This document shows positions 52,530-61,097 of a DNA stretch of 64,000 nt, piece after piece. The stretch's first letter is position 1. The number at the start of each line of letters is the position of its first letter. Under the pieces are notes generated by a model. That model saw only the letters and a list, made by a program, of their open reading frames with translations, did no database searches and was not told where the DNA came from. The stretch lies in assembly GCF_000429765.1 (NCBI RefSeq), contig NZ_AUCM01000003.1, forward strand, positions 124,001 through 188,000. Reading direction: 5' to 3'. The stretch is from Gemmobacter nectariphilus DSM 15620. GTDB taxonomy: Bacteria > Pseudomonadota > Alphaproteobacteria > Rhodobacterales > Rhodobacteraceae. A program made the position numbers and the translations under genes.

Positions 52530-53455
52530 CCGATCATCCGGGCATATCGCCGGCGGCGCGCGCGGCGCTGGCCGACTGGCTGGCGCAGATCAAGGCGCTG
52601 GACGGGGCAAGCGCGGCGACCGTTTCCGCCTATGCGGCCGATGTCGGCCGCTGGCTGGCCTTCATGGCCGACCATCACGGCGCCGGGCAGGGGCCCGAGG
52701 CGCTGGTGGCCTGTTCCAAATCCGATCTGCGCGCCTTCATGGCGCATGAACAGGGGCGGGGGATCGGCGCGCGGTCGATTGCGCGGCGCCTGTCGGCGGT
52801 CAAGTCGTTCACCCGCTGGATCGCCGATCGCAGCGGGGCCGACGGGGCCGCGATTCTGGCCACCCGCGCCCCGCGCCACCGGCGCAAGCTGCCCCGCCCG
52901 CTGGCCGAACCTGCCGCCCGCGCCATGCTGGACGAGGTTGCCGCCGATGCGCGCGAGGACTGGATCGGTGCCCGCGATGCGGCCGTGGTGACGCTGCTTT
53001 ACGGCTGCGGGCTGCGGATCTCCGAGGCGCTGGGGCTGAAGGGGCGCGATCATCCGCTGCCAGAGGTCGCGCGAATCCTTGGCAAGGGCGGCAAGGAACG
53101 GCTGGTGCCGGTGTTGCCTGCGGCGCGCGCCGCCGTGGCCCGCTATGTTGCGCTATGCCCCTGTCCGATTGCCGCTGACGGGCCGCTGTTCCTGGGCGCG
53201 CGCGGCGGGGCGCTGTCGCCGCGTCTGGTCCAGCTGGCGATGGAGCGCGCGCGCGCCCGCCTTGGCCTGCCGGCCACCGCCACGCCCCATGCGCTGCGCC
53301 ATTCCTTTGCCACCCATCTTCTCAGTGCGGGCGGCGATCTGCGGGCGATCCAGGAACTGCTGGGTCACGCCTCGTTGTCCACCACGCAAACCTATACAGC
53401 GGTTGACGCCGCCCGCCTGGCCGAGGTCTATGCCCGCGCGCACCCGCGGGCCTGA
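52526..53455 (+). CDS. xerC: Tyrosine recombinase XerC
   Basis: Resolves chromosome dimers at dif with XerD. It has 309 residues from a GTG start that overlaps the DUF484 stop. The N-terminal SAM-like core-binding domain is followed by the catalytic domain with R in CGLRISEALG, K in GKGGKERLVPVL, H-x-x-R in HALRHSFATHLL, H in LGHASLSTTQ and the nucleophile Tyr in TQTYTAVD. All catalytic residues are present. The DUF484 neighbour supports XerC rather than a mobile integrase. Confidence 0.93.
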   Translation: MTDHPGISPAARAALADWLAQIKALDGASAATVSAYAADVGRWLAFMADHHGAGQGPEALVACSKSDLRAFMAHEQGRGIGARSIARRLSAVKSFTRWIADRSGADGAAILATRAPRHRRKLPRPLAEPAARAMLDEVAADAREDWIGARDAAVVTLLYGCGLRISEALGLKGRDHPLPEVARILGKGGKERLVPVLPAARAAVARYVALCPCPIAADGPLFLGARGGALSPRLVQLAMERARARLGLPATATPHALRHSFATHLLSAGGDLRAIQELLGHASLSTTQTYTAVDAARLAEVYARAHPRA

Positions 53456-53490
53456 TCGAGACCGCGCCGATTCTGGAGCAAGACTGACCC

Positions 53491-54183
53491 ATGCTGTCCG
53501 AACTCAGGGCCTATTCCGTCCATATGCTGACCGCGACCGGCGCGGTCTGGTCGATGCTGGCCATGCTGACCGCCGTCGATGGCAACTGGGACATGATGTT
53601 CGTCTGGCTGGTCGTGGCCTTTCTGGTCGATGGTCTGGACGGGCCGATGGCGCGGCGATTCGATGTCAAGGCGAACGCGCCGCAGATCGACGGCGTCTTG
53701 CTGGACCTGATCATCGACTATCTGACCTATGTGTTCATCCCGGCCTATGCGCTGTTTGCCAGCGGGCTGTTGCCCGGCTGGACCGGCTGGGTGGTGATCA
53801 TCGTCATCACCTTTGCCTCGGCGCTGTATTTCGCCGATACGCGCATGAAGACAAAGGATAATTCCTTTGCAGGCTTTCCGGCCTGCTGGAACATGGTCGC
53901 CATCGTCATCTTTGCGCTGAGGCCCGATTTCTGGGTGACGCTGGCGGTGGTCGTGGTGCTGGCGGGGGCAATGTTCACGCCGCTCAAGTTCATCCACCCG
54001 GTGCGCACCGAACGCTGGCGCGGGCTGTCGCTGCCGATGGCGCTGGCCTGGACGTTCTTCGCGGGCTGGGCGGCCTGGGTGGATTTCCACCCCCAGAGCT
54101 GGGCGCACTGGGGGCTGGTGGTGACCTCGGTCTATCTGATGGTGGCGGGCATCTTGCAGCAGATCGTGCCGCAGCGCGCCTGA
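53491..54183 (+). CDS. pcs: Phosphatidylcholine synthase
   Basis: Inner-membrane enzyme that joins choline to CDP-diacylglycerol to make phosphatidylcholine directly. It has 230 residues and about eight helices. The CDP-alcohol signature is D50-G51-x2-A54-R55-x12-G68-x3-D72-x3-D76; the 12-residue spacing is the Pcs-specific form (other CDP-alcohol transferases have 8). The next stretch DYLTYVFIPAYAL is also Pcs-typical. Its substrate CDP-DAG comes from CdsA encoded at 3251. It implies choline uptake by the host cell. Confidence 0.93.
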   Translation: MLSELRAYSVHMLTATGAVWSMLAMLTAVDGNWDMMFVWLVVAFLVDGLDGPMARRFDVKANAPQIDGVLLDLIIDYLTYVFIPAYALFASGLLPGWTGWVVIIVITFASALYFADTRMKTKDNSFAGFPACWNMVAIVIFALRPDFWVTLAVVVVLAGAMFTPLKFIHPVRTERWRGLSLPMALAWTFFAGWAAWVDFHPQSWAHWGLVVTSVYLMVAGILQQIVPQRA

Positions 54184-54187
54184 CCCG

Positions 54188-54475
54188 TCAGGCCGGGCGC
54201 CGCGCCACAAGGCGTGCCTCGGCCATCATGGCAATCAGCAATTCCACATGGCGGGCAATGCTGTAGGCGGCATCGCCCGCCTTGCGCGTGGCCTCGGCGC
54301 GAGCCTCGGCATCGAGCAGCGCATCCAGCGCACGTTCGGGCGCCGACCACGGACCATTCCCCAGAAGGCGGCGCAGATCGCGGTCGCGCCGGTAGTCCTG
54401 CATGCCCAGTCGGGCGGCGCGGATCATCAGGCGCGGGCGGCGCAGGGCGGCGAAAAGGCTGAGCGTATCGGTCAT
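54188..54475 (-). CDS. DUF6477 family protein
   Basis: A 95-residue basic helical protein: MTDTLSLFAALRRPRLMIRA then ARLGMQDYRRDRDLRRLLG. I recognise it as the short Rhodobacteraceae family annotated DUF6477; the function is unknown. AAAGGAG precedes the ATG. It is divergent from the DUF6456 gene over a 222-bp region containing a CtrA-like site. Confidence 0.78.
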   Translation of the reverse strand: MTDTLSLFAALRRPRLMIRAARLGMQDYRRDRDLRRLLGNGPWSAPERALDALLDAEARAEATRKAGDAAYSIARHVELLIAMMAEARLVARRPA

Positions 54476-54605
54476 GGCGGTCTCCTTTCGACAGGAGGTC
54501 ACCATAACCCGACTCAACCGGGCGTTGCGTTTTGCCCCGATTCACCGCGCGGAGGCTTCGCCAATGTTTAGCATTTGGAAACAATCATGGCGAAACCGGC
54601 TGATT

Positions 54606-54621
54606 TTAACCAGCGCGTAAC
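54606..54621. promoter_or_regulatory. CtrA-like binding site TTAA-N7-GTAAC
   Basis: TTAA (54606-54609), seven bases, then GTAAC (54617-54621): eight of nine positions of the TTAA-N7-TTAAC consensus for the alphaproteobacterial cell-cycle regulator CtrA. It lies in a visibly AT-richer part of the DUF6477/DUF6456 intergenic region. The single motif is only suggestive. Confidence 0.4.
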
Positions 54622-54697
54622 CAATACAGCTCAGGGTTGCGCAAAGGTAAACAACAGCCGGCCGCAAACCGGCGAACAGGCAGATGGAACTGAACGG

Positions 54698-55810
54698 ATG
54701 ATGATGGGGAACCTTACGACAGATGTGCAGGTGCCGGGCTGGCTGCCCGATCTGGTGCGCAACTATCTCGATCATGCCCGCGAAGGGGTATCGCTGCGCG
54801 AGATTGCGCGGCGCGAGGGAATGCATGCCTCGACCGTCCTGCGCCAGGTGCGGCGATTGGAAAACCGGCGGGACGATCCGCTGATCGACGCGGCGCTGGA
54901 CCACCTTGGCACTGCCGCCGATGCGCCGACCGCCCCTCAACAGAAGGATGAGCCCAAGATGACCGCCCCGATCCGCCCCGAAGCGATGCTGACCGATGCT
55001 GCCACCCTTGCCCGCGAAGGGCGCCGTATCCTGCGCCGTCTGGCCGAGCCGGGCGCCATGCTGGCCATCGCCCCGGACATGGAAAAGGCGGCGGTGCTGC
55101 GCGAATTCCCCGATGGCCGCAGCGCCCGCACGGCGGTGGTGGATCGCCCGGTTGCCCAGGCCTTTGCGCTCAAGGACTGGATCGCCTGCCGCCGTCCGGG
55201 GCGCGTCGCCTCGTATGAAATCACTGCGGTGGGCCGCGCGGCGCTCAAGCGCTTCCTCGAGGAGGACGCGGGGCAGGGCATGGCCGAGGCACCGCAGGTC
55301 TTTGCCGGCCAGCACCGCATCTGGGCCGAGCGCACGGTGGACGAGGACGGCGAGCGCAAGCGCATCCGCTACAACATGGCCGAAAGCCCGGTGGCGGCGC
55401 TGGGGCGGCGGCGCGACAAGGACGGGGTGCCGTTCCTGACCCCCGAACAGGTTGCGGCGGGCGAACGTCTGCGCGAGGATTTCGAACTGGCCCAGATGGG
55501 CCCGCGCGTCGCCCAGAACTGGGACCGTTTCCTGACTGGCGGCGGGCGGGGCGATTTCGGTTCTGGCCCTGGCCCGGCCGAAGGCCCGCGCTGCGCGCGC
55601 GAGCGGGTGGCGACAGCGCTGCGCGAGCTTGGCCCCGGCCTTGGCGACATGGTGCTGCGCTGCTGCTGCTATCTTGAGGGGCTGGAGGCTGCGGAAAAGC
55701 GGCTGGGCTGGTCGGCGCGCTCGGGCAAGGTGGTGCTGCGCATCGCGCTGGATCGGCTGCGGCGGCACTATCAAGAGGTTTACGGCAATACCTCGCCCCT
55801 GATCGGCTAG
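54698..55810 (+). CDS. DUF6456 domain helix-turn-helix protein
   Basis: A protein of about 370 residues. The N-terminal HTH reads GVSLREIARREGMHASTVLR then QVRRLENRRDDPLIDAAL, suggesting DNA binding. A linker and a C-terminal conserved domain (about 240-370: ERLREDFELAQMGPRVAQNW, then CCCYLEGLEAAEKRLGWSAR) match what is annotated DUF6456. The start is uncertain: three Met codons in a row at 54698-54706, none with a clear Shine-Dalgarno sequence; the frame is open to 54575. Function unknown. Confidence 0.78.
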   Translation: MMMGNLTTDVQVPGWLPDLVRNYLDHAREGVSLREIARREGMHASTVLRQVRRLENRRDDPLIDAALDHLGTAADAPTAPQQKDEPKMTAPIRPEAMLTDAATLAREGRRILRRLAEPGAMLAIAPDMEKAAVLREFPDGRSARTAVVDRPVAQAFALKDWIACRRPGRVASYEITAVGRAALKRFLEEDAGQGMAEAPQVFAGQHRIWAERTVDEDGERKRIRYNMAESPVAALGRRRDKDGVPFLTPEQVAAGERLREDFELAQMGPRVAQNWDRFLTGGGRGDFGSGPGPAEGPRCARERVATALRELGPGLGDMVLRCCCYLEGLEAAEKRLGWSARSGKVVLRIALDRLRRHYQEVYGNTSPLIG

Positions 55811-55868
55811 GCCTTGCGGCGGCGGGCGCCTTGCGGCAGCGTTCGGATTGCCTGAGAGGAGCCCGCCG

Positions 55869-56492
55869 ATGCACCCGAACCCCGCCTTCCGCCAGACCCC
55901 GCAGCCCCAGATGCTGTCCTTCGCGCGGGCGCGCGGCTTTGGCATCCTTGTGCTGTCGGGCGATGGCGTCCCGCTGCTGGCGCATGTGCCCTTTGTGCTG
56001 TCCGAAGACGGGGAGGTTGCGGCCTTTCACCTGGCCCGTTCGAACCCCATCGCCCGCGCGGCTTCGGGGCCGGCGGTGCTGGCGATCAGCGGCCCCGATG
56101 CCTATGTCTCGCCCGACTGGTATGGCCAGCCCGATCAGGTGCCGACCTGGAACTATGTCGCCGTCCATCTGCGCGGGCAGCTGGAGCGGGCCGCGCCCGA
56201 AACGCTGGCGCCGCATCTTGATGCGCTGTCGGCCGAATTCGAATCCCGCCTGGGCCCCAAGACGCCCTGGACGTCGGACAAGATGACCGATGGCGTGATG
56301 GATCGGATGATGCGGGGCATCGTGCCCTATCGGCTGGTCATCGAGGAGGTGCAGGGCACCTGGAAGCTGGGCCAGAACAAGCCGGACGCGGCGCGCATGG
56401 GCGCGGCCTCGGGCATTGCCGCCCAGCCGCTCGGGCAAGAGGCCGCACAGATCGCCGCGCTGATGGCGGCGGTTCAGCCTGCCGGCAGCTGA
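55869..56492 (+). CDS. FMN-binding negative transcriptional regulator (PaiB family)
   Basis: A 207-residue split-barrel flavin-binding protein. The start MHPNPAFRQT matches the PaiB-family MYxPxxF opening. Also seen are PFVLSEDGEVAAFHLARSNP, SPDWYGQPDQVPTWNYVAVH, and the C-terminal EEVQGTWKLGQNKPDAAR segment. Bacillus PaiB represses sporulation and protease genes; no role is known in this group. GAGAGGAG precedes the ATG. Its 3' end overlaps the convergent lipoprotein gene by 19 bp. Confidence 0.88.
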   Translation: MHPNPAFRQTPQPQMLSFARARGFGILVLSGDGVPLLAHVPFVLSEDGEVAAFHLARSNPIARAASGPAVLAISGPDAYVSPDWYGQPDQVPTWNYVAVHLRGQLERAAPETLAPHLDALSAEFESRLGPKTPWTSDKMTDGVMDRMMRGIVPYRLVIEEVQGTWKLGQNKPDAARMGAASGIAAQPLGQEAAQIAALMAAVQPAGS

Positions 56493-56728
56493 CGCAACCC
56501 CGCCGCCCGTGCCCGCAGCCGCGCGGCCCGCGCCGTCAGCTCGGCTTCGGCCGATGTCGCGCGGTCCGGGGCTTCGGCGCTCGCCAGCAGCCCGGACAGC
56601 GGCGCCAGCGCCGGATAGGGCGCCGCCTGCGCCGCCGCGGTTTCGCGGGTCGCCACCTCGGGCACGCTGGAACATCCGGCCAGCAGGACCAGTCCAAGGC
56701 AAAGGGGCAGGGCGGCGCGCATCATCAT
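56474..56728 (-). CDS. Small putative lipoprotein
   Basis: It has 84 residues, with a lipoprotein signal peptide MMMRAALPLCLGLVLLAGC and lipobox LAGC (C19). The mature part is short, Ala/Arg-rich and probably helical, with no known domain. Three ATG codons in a row (56728, 56725, 56722) are possible starts; GGAAG sits upstream. It overlaps the end of the PaiB-like gene on the other strand. Function unknown. Confidence 0.65.
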   Translation of the reverse strand: MMMRAALPLCLGLVLLAGCSSVPEVATRETAAAQAAPYPALAPLSGLLASAEAPDRATSAEAELTARAARLRARAAGLRQLPAG

Positions 56729-56802
56729 CGGGCTTCCGGTTCTCGACGCCCGCACCCTAGACCGCAGCGCGGCGCCGGGCAAGCCGCAGGCGCGGGGTTG
56801 AA

Positions 56803-56818
56803 CTGAACGCACGTTCAG
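56803..56818. promoter_or_regulatory. Putative TetR operator upstream of the second tetR gene
   Basis: CTGAACG-CA-CGTTCAG: two perfect 7-bp arms. It ends 13 bp before the regulator start codon, overlapping its likely promoter and facing the divergent lipoprotein gene. The TGAACG half-site resembles the palindrome at 23531. Confidence 0.6.
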
Positions 56819-56831
56819 ATACCATGGAGCC

Positions 56832-57419
56832 ATGGCACGCAAGACCGGCTCGCATTCCGAAATCACTGGCCCCAGGGTCCGCGCTGCGGCCCAGCGGCTG
56901 TTCGCGCAACATGGCTTTGCCGCCGTCTCGATGCGCCAGATCGCCGCCGAGGTCGGGGTGCAGGCCGGGGCGCTCTATCTTTATACCCCGGACAAGCAAA
57001 GCCTGCTGGCCGAGCTGATGACCGATCACATGCACGATCTGCTGGCGGCGCTGGCGGCCGAGTCGATGCCTGCCGACCCGGTGGCCCGCCTTGCCGCCTT
57101 TGCCCGCTTTCACATCCGCTTTCACCTGGAACGGCCCGAGGCGGTGTTCATCGCCTATATGGAACTGCGCAACCTGACGCCCGGGAACTTCACCCGGATC
57201 GAGGCAATGCGCCGCCAGTATGAGGATGCGCTCGAGGCGATCCTGCGCGCGGGCACGGCCGCAGGGGCATTCCGCGTGCCCGATACCAAACTCGCAACCC
57301 TTGCGCTGATCGCCATGCTGACTGGCGTCACCACCTGGTATCGCGAAGGCGGGCGCCTGACCCGCGCCGATGTCGCGGACATCTACGCCGACATGGCCTG
57401 CAAATCGGTGGGCGCCTGA
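56832..57419 (+). CDS. TetR/AcrR-family transcriptional regulator
   Basis: It has 195 residues. HTH: AAQRLFAQHGFAAVSMRQIA then AEVGVQAGALYLYTPDKQSL. The C-terminal ligand domain (FHIRFHLERPEAVFIAYMEL) resembles the group found near fatty-acid or acyl-CoA genes, but no such gene is adjacent. A palindrome lies right before the start, suggesting autoregulation. The targets are unknown; the divergent lipoprotein gene is the only local candidate. Confidence 0.87.
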   Translation: MARKTGSHSEITGPRVRAAAQRLFAQHGFAAVSMRQIAAEVGVQAGALYLYTPDKQSLLAELMTDHMHDLLAALAAESMPADPVARLAAFARFHIRFHLERPEAVFIAYMELRNLTPGNFTRIEAMRRQYEDALEAILRAGTAAGAFRVPDTKLATLALIAMLTGVTTWYREGGRLTRADVADIYADMACKSVGA

Positions 57420-57458
57420 CAAGGGATAGCCCGGCCGCGCTGCTGCAAGACCCGGCCC

Positions 57459-57529
57459 CCTTTCGCCTTGATCCAAATATCCTCGGGGGTGAATTGGCCG
57501 TCAGGCCAAGAGGGGGCCCGAGGGCCCCC
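57459..57529 (-). repeat. Family A structured repeat (tetR-priA)
   Basis: Tail CCTTTCGCCTTGATCCAAAT then ATCCTCGGGGGTGAA, hairpin TTGGCC-GTCA-GGCCAA (57494-57509), then hairpin GGGGGCCC-GA-GGGCCCCC (57512-57529). Its tail is almost identical to the copy at 16737 while the second hairpin differs in sequence. It lies between convergent genes. Confidence 0.82.
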
Positions 57530-57542
57530 GCGACGCCAGCCG

Positions 57543-59738
57543 TCACAGAAAACTCTGCGGGTCGATGTCCACCGCCAGCCGCACCGACGATGGCACCGCC
57601 ACCTGTGCCAGCCAGGCGGAAATCGCGGCCTGCAAGGGCGCGCCCTTGGGCGCCTTGACCAGCAGCCGCACCCTGTGCCGCCCGCGCACCCGCGCGATCG
57701 GGGCAGGGGCGGGCCCCCAGACCTCGGCGCCGACCGCGCGCAAGGGCCCGTCGCGCCGCGCAAGGTCCGCCCCCAGATCATAGGGCGGCTGCGCCTCGGT
57801 CGAGGACAGGATGATCCCGGCCAGCCGGCCATAGGGCGGCATCCCGGCCGCCTGCCGGGCCTGCGCCTCGGCCTGCCAGAAGCCTTCTTCATCCCCCGAC
57901 AGGATGGCGCGGATCACCGGATGATCCGGCTGGTGCGTCTGAAGCAAGGCCAGCCCCGGCCGCTCGGCCCGCCCGGCGCGCCCCGCGACCTGCCGCATCA
58001 GCTGAAAGGTGCGCTCGGCCGCGCGCAGATCGGACCCTTGCAAGCCCAGATCGGCATCCACCACCCCGACCAGCGTCAGCTTGGGAAAGTTGTGCCCCTT
58101 GGCAACGATTTGCGTGCCGACAATGATATCCGCCCCGCCCTCGGCAATCGCGGCGATATCTTCCTTGAGGGCGCGCGCGCTGGAATAAAGGTCCGACGAC
58201 AGCACCTTGACCCTCGCCTCGGGCCAGAGTTCTGCTGCCTCTTCGGCCATCCGTTCCACGCCGGGACCAATGGCGGCCAGCCGCCCTTCGACCCCGCAGG
58301 ACGGGCAGGCCTCGGGGATCGGCTTCGAGGCGCCGCACTGGTGACACACCAGCCGCTTCTGGAACCGATGCTCGACCATGCGGGCATCGCAATGCTCGCA
58401 GCCGATCTGCTGCCCGCAGGCCCGGCAGATCGTCACCGGCGCATAGCCTCGCCGGTTCAGGAACAGCAGCGATTGTTCCCCCCGCGCGATCCGCGCCGTG
58501 ATCGCCTGCTGCAGCGCAGGCGCGATCCAGTGGTTCGATGGCAGCTTTGCGGCGCGCAGATCGACCGCCTGCATGTCGGGCAGCTCGGCCGCCCCGAACC
58601 GCGCCGTCAGATCAAGCCGGCGATAGCGCCCCGCCTGTGCATTGGCCCAGCTTTCCAGACTGGGCGTCGCCGAGGCCAGCACCACCTGCGCCCCCGCCAT
58701 GGCACCGCGCAGCACCGCCATGTCGCGCGCATTATACAGCACGCCCTCTTCCTGCTTGTAAGACGTATCATGTTCCTCATCGACCACGATCAGCGCCAGA
58801 TCGCGAAACGGCAGGAACAGTGCAGACCGCGCGCCGACGACCAGCCCGACCCCGCCCTCGGCGGTCATGCGCCACAGGCGCCGCCGTTCGGCCGGGGTCA
58901 CGCCCGAATGCCATTCGCCGGGCAAGGCGCCGAACCGCGCCTCGACCCGCGCCAGGAAATCGGCCGTCAGCGCGATTTCGGGCAACAGCACAAGGGCTTG
59001 CCGCCCGCGTTCCAGCACCTCGGCGACGGCGTCCAGATAGACCTCGGTCTTGCCCGATCCGGTGACACCTTTCAGCAGCGTCGTGCCATAGCCGCCCTGC
59101 CGCACCCCCTCGCGCAGCACCGCTGCGGCCGCGGACTGGTCGGGGGACAGCGCGCGCCCGCCCGAGCCGGGATCAAGCCGCGGATAGGGCAGATCGCGCG
59201 GCACCTCGCCTTCGGCCAGCACGCCCTGGGCGACGAGGGTCTTGAGGACAGCTGCGCCCACGCCGGCCGCGCGGCACAGATCGGCCTGCGGCAGGCCCGC
59301 GCCGCCAAGCTCGGCCAGCACCCCGAGCACGCGGGTCCGGGCCTCGGTCGTGCGGGCGGGCAAGGTGCCGGTGGCCCGGATCAGCCTGCGCATCTGCGGC
59401 GGATCGGCAAGGCCGGGAACGCGTGTCGCCAGCCGCAACATGGCCGGCAACGGGGTAAGCGTGTAATCGGCCGCACGGGTGAGGAACTGGCGCAGCTCGT
59501 CCCGCATGGGCGGGGCGTCCAGAACGGCACCGATCGCCTTGAGCCGGGCCGGATCAAACCCGCCCGTGCCCGCGCCCCAGACCACGCCCACCACCTCGCG
59601 CCGCCCCAGCGGCACGACGACCCAGGCGCCGGTGGCCACCCCGCCTTCGGGCGCCAGATAGTCCAGCGCACGCAGCGGCATGTCAGGCGTCAGCACCGAA
59701 ACGGCGGCGCCGGGGGGGAAGTCGCGGATCGGGGTCAT
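57543..59738 (-). CDS. priA: Primosomal protein N' (PriA helicase)
   Basis: Replication-restart 3'-5' helicase that recognises stalled forks. It has 731 residues from the ATG at 59738. The N-terminal DNA-binding part covers about 1-190; Walker A is GVTGSGKTEVYL, Walker B DEEHDTSYKQEEG. The zinc-binding cysteines lie in CRACGQQIGCEHCDARM and CHQCGASKPIPEACPSCG, and helicase motifs end with QVAGRAGRAERPG. It is a single gene bounded by repeats on both sides. Confidence 0.95.
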   Translation of the reverse strand: MTPIRDFPPGAAVSVLTPDMPLRALDYLAPEGGVATGAWVVVPLGRREVVGVVWGAGTGGFDPARLKAIGAVLDAPPMRDELRQFLTRAADYTLTPLPAMLRLATRVPGLADPPQMRRLIRATGTLPARTTEARTRVLGVLAELGGAGLPQADLCRAAGVGAAVLKTLVAQGVLAEGEVPRDLPYPRLDPGSGGRALSPDQSAAAAVLREGVRQGGYGTTLLKGVTGSGKTEVYLDAVAEVLERGRQALVLLPEIALTADFLARVEARFGALPGEWHSGVTPAERRRLWRMTAEGGVGLVVGARSALFLPFRDLALIVVDEEHDTSYKQEEGVLYNARDMAVLRGAMAGAQVVLASATPSLESWANAQAGRYRRLDLTARFGAAELPDMQAVDLRAAKLPSNHWIAPALQQAITARIARGEQSLLFLNRRGYAPVTICRACGQQIGCEHCDARMVEHRFQKRLVCHQCGASKPIPEACPSCGVEGRLAAIGPGVERMAEEAAELWPEARVKVLSSDLYSSARALKEDIAAIAEGGADIIVGTQIVAKGHNFPKLTLVGVVDADLGLQGSDLRAAERTFQLMRQVAGRAGRAERPGLALLQTHQPDHPVIRAILSGDEEGFWQAEAQARQAAGMPPYGRLAGIILSSTEAQPPYDLGADLARRDGPLRAVGAEVWGPAPAPIARVRGRHRVRLLVKAPKGAPLQAAISAWLAQVAVPSSVRLAVDIDPQSFL

Positions 59739-59870
59739 ATGAGAGAACTGCCGGGCATCTCCCGCACCCTTGCACCGCCCCGGGGGGCGGCACAAGGCCT
59801 TGGGCCGGGCGCCGCTGGCGCGGCGTGCGCATCATCCGGACGGGCGGCGCGGGGGTGGCGGGTGCCGGAT

Positions 59871-59944
59871 GCCTCCGGCGGGGGTATTTTCAAAAAGGCA
59901 AAGGAGATGCGCGCGCCTGCTCTTTCACCTTTCTTCAAATACCC
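59871..59944. repeat. Family B palindromic repeat (thyX-priA)
   Basis: Left arm GCCTCCGGCGGGGGTATTTT (59871-59890) with AAAGGCAAAG; right side CTTTCACCTTTCTTC and AAATACCC (59937-59944). GGGTATTT and AAATACCC pair fully, and the middle pairs partly. The loop holds GCGCGCGCCTG. It lies between thyX and priA, both on the minus strand. Confidence 0.78.
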
Positions 59945-59993
59945 ATGCGACCGATCTAGCCGGGCGCGGCGCCGGGGGGCAAGCCTGCCCCGC

Positions 59994-60905
59994 TCAGCTT
60001 TCGCCCCAAAGTGCAGTGAACTCGCGCCATTCGCCCTTGTTCATGCCAGAGGCTTCCTGGGTCACGGTCTCGCCGGCAAGCCGGCGTTTCAGCACCTCGA
60101 CCGCCTTGCCGGACAGGGTGACGCCGCCCATCCGGTAATCCTCGAAGGCGGCGTAGGCCGCCGGGACCCAGTCCTTGACGCAGGCGGCGATGGCCTCGGC
60201 GTAGACGCGGATTTCGTATTGCGCATGGGCATCGGCGCGCAGGCGCAGGAAGTGAAAGAGGTTGTGCAGGTCGGTCTTCCAGTACCACTGGGTATAGATG
60301 TTCGCAGGCAGGTTCATCCGCGCCAGTTCCCGCGCCAGTCCCTGCTGGCCGTCCTGGCTGAGCATCGCCTCGTAGTCGTCATAGCACTGGGCTGCGTCGC
60401 GCTTGAGGATTTCCAGCACCTTTGCCGCCTCGGGGCCCGACAGCACGGCGCCGCGGCCCTGGTTGTTGACGGTCGACTGGGCGGCCAGCTGTTCGGGCGC
60501 GGGAATGTAGAATTCTCGGTCCAGGATCGAATAGCGCGCGGAATATTCGTTCACGTTGGCCGTCCGGTGCCGGATCCACTGGCGGGCGACGAAGACGGGC
60601 AGTTTGACGTGCAGCTTGATCTCGCACATCTCGAACGGGGTCGAGTGCCAGTGCCGCATCAGATAGCGGATCAGGCCTTCGTCGTTCTGCACCGCCTTGG
60701 TGCCCCGGCCATAGGACACGCGGGCGGCCTGAACGATGGCCGCATCGTCGCCCATGTAGTCGATCACCCGCACGAAGCCGTGGTCCAGCACCTGATGGGC
60801 CAGGTAGAGATGCGCCTCCATCCCTTCGGACACCGCACGCAGGGTGGGGCGAGGGGTGGCGCGCAGGGCCTCGATTTCGGCGATCTGGTCGGGGGAAAGC
60901 GGCAT
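59994..60905 (-). CDS. thyX: FAD-dependent thymidylate synthase ThyX
   Basis: Makes dTMP from dUMP with methylene-tetrahydrofolate, FAD and NADPH. It has 303 residues. The ThyX motif [14 protein letters not shown] is intact, with [19 protein letters not shown] as the later FAD/dUMP region. CCGGAGG precedes the ATG at 60905; the open frame extends to 60953 without support. No thyA is seen in the window. Confidence 0.96.
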   Translation of the reverse strand: MPLSPDQIAEIEALRATPRPTLRAVSEGMEAHLYLAHQVLDHGFVRVIDYMGDDAAIVQAARVSYGRGTKAVQNDEGLIRYLMRHWHSTPFEMCEIKLHVKLPVFVARQWIRHRTANVNEYSARYSILDREFYIPAPEQLAAQSTVNNQGRGAVLSGPEAAKVLEILKRDAAQCYDDYEAMLSQDGQQGLARELARMNLPANIYTQWYWKTDLHNLFHFLRLRADAHAQYEIRVYAEAIAACVKDWVPAAYAAFEDYRMGGVTLSGKAVEVLKRRLAGETVTQEASGMNKGEWREFTALWGES

Positions 60906-61097
60906 CGGGGGCCTCCGGTCACGGTCTGTGGGCTGTCCTGCGCGGCTGCGCATCCTGAAGCCTTTAAGTCATCATTCATGATTGATCCAGACGGCTATGC
61001 CGCCAGCTCGGATCGGACGCGGATGTGCCCTGAGGGGCGGGACATGGCCATGCGCGACCTTTCTGCACCAGACCGGGCCCGGCAGGGCGCGCAAAGA

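Noticed and set aside
52526-53455. The tyrosine recombinase as a mobile-element integrase
   Set aside because: It is 309 residues, coupled to DUF484 as chromosomal xerC genes are, with no attachment repeats, tRNA or phage genes nearby.
16737-59944. The dispersed repeats as a CRISPR array
   Set aside because: Copies are thousands of bases apart, in both orientations and not separated by uniform spacers; no cas gene is present.
60971-60986. ATCATTCA/TGATTGAT as a Fur, Irr or RirA iron box for the Slam operon
   Set aside because: It is an imperfect palindrome, matches none of those consensus sites well, and lies much closer to thyX than to the lipoprotein promoter.
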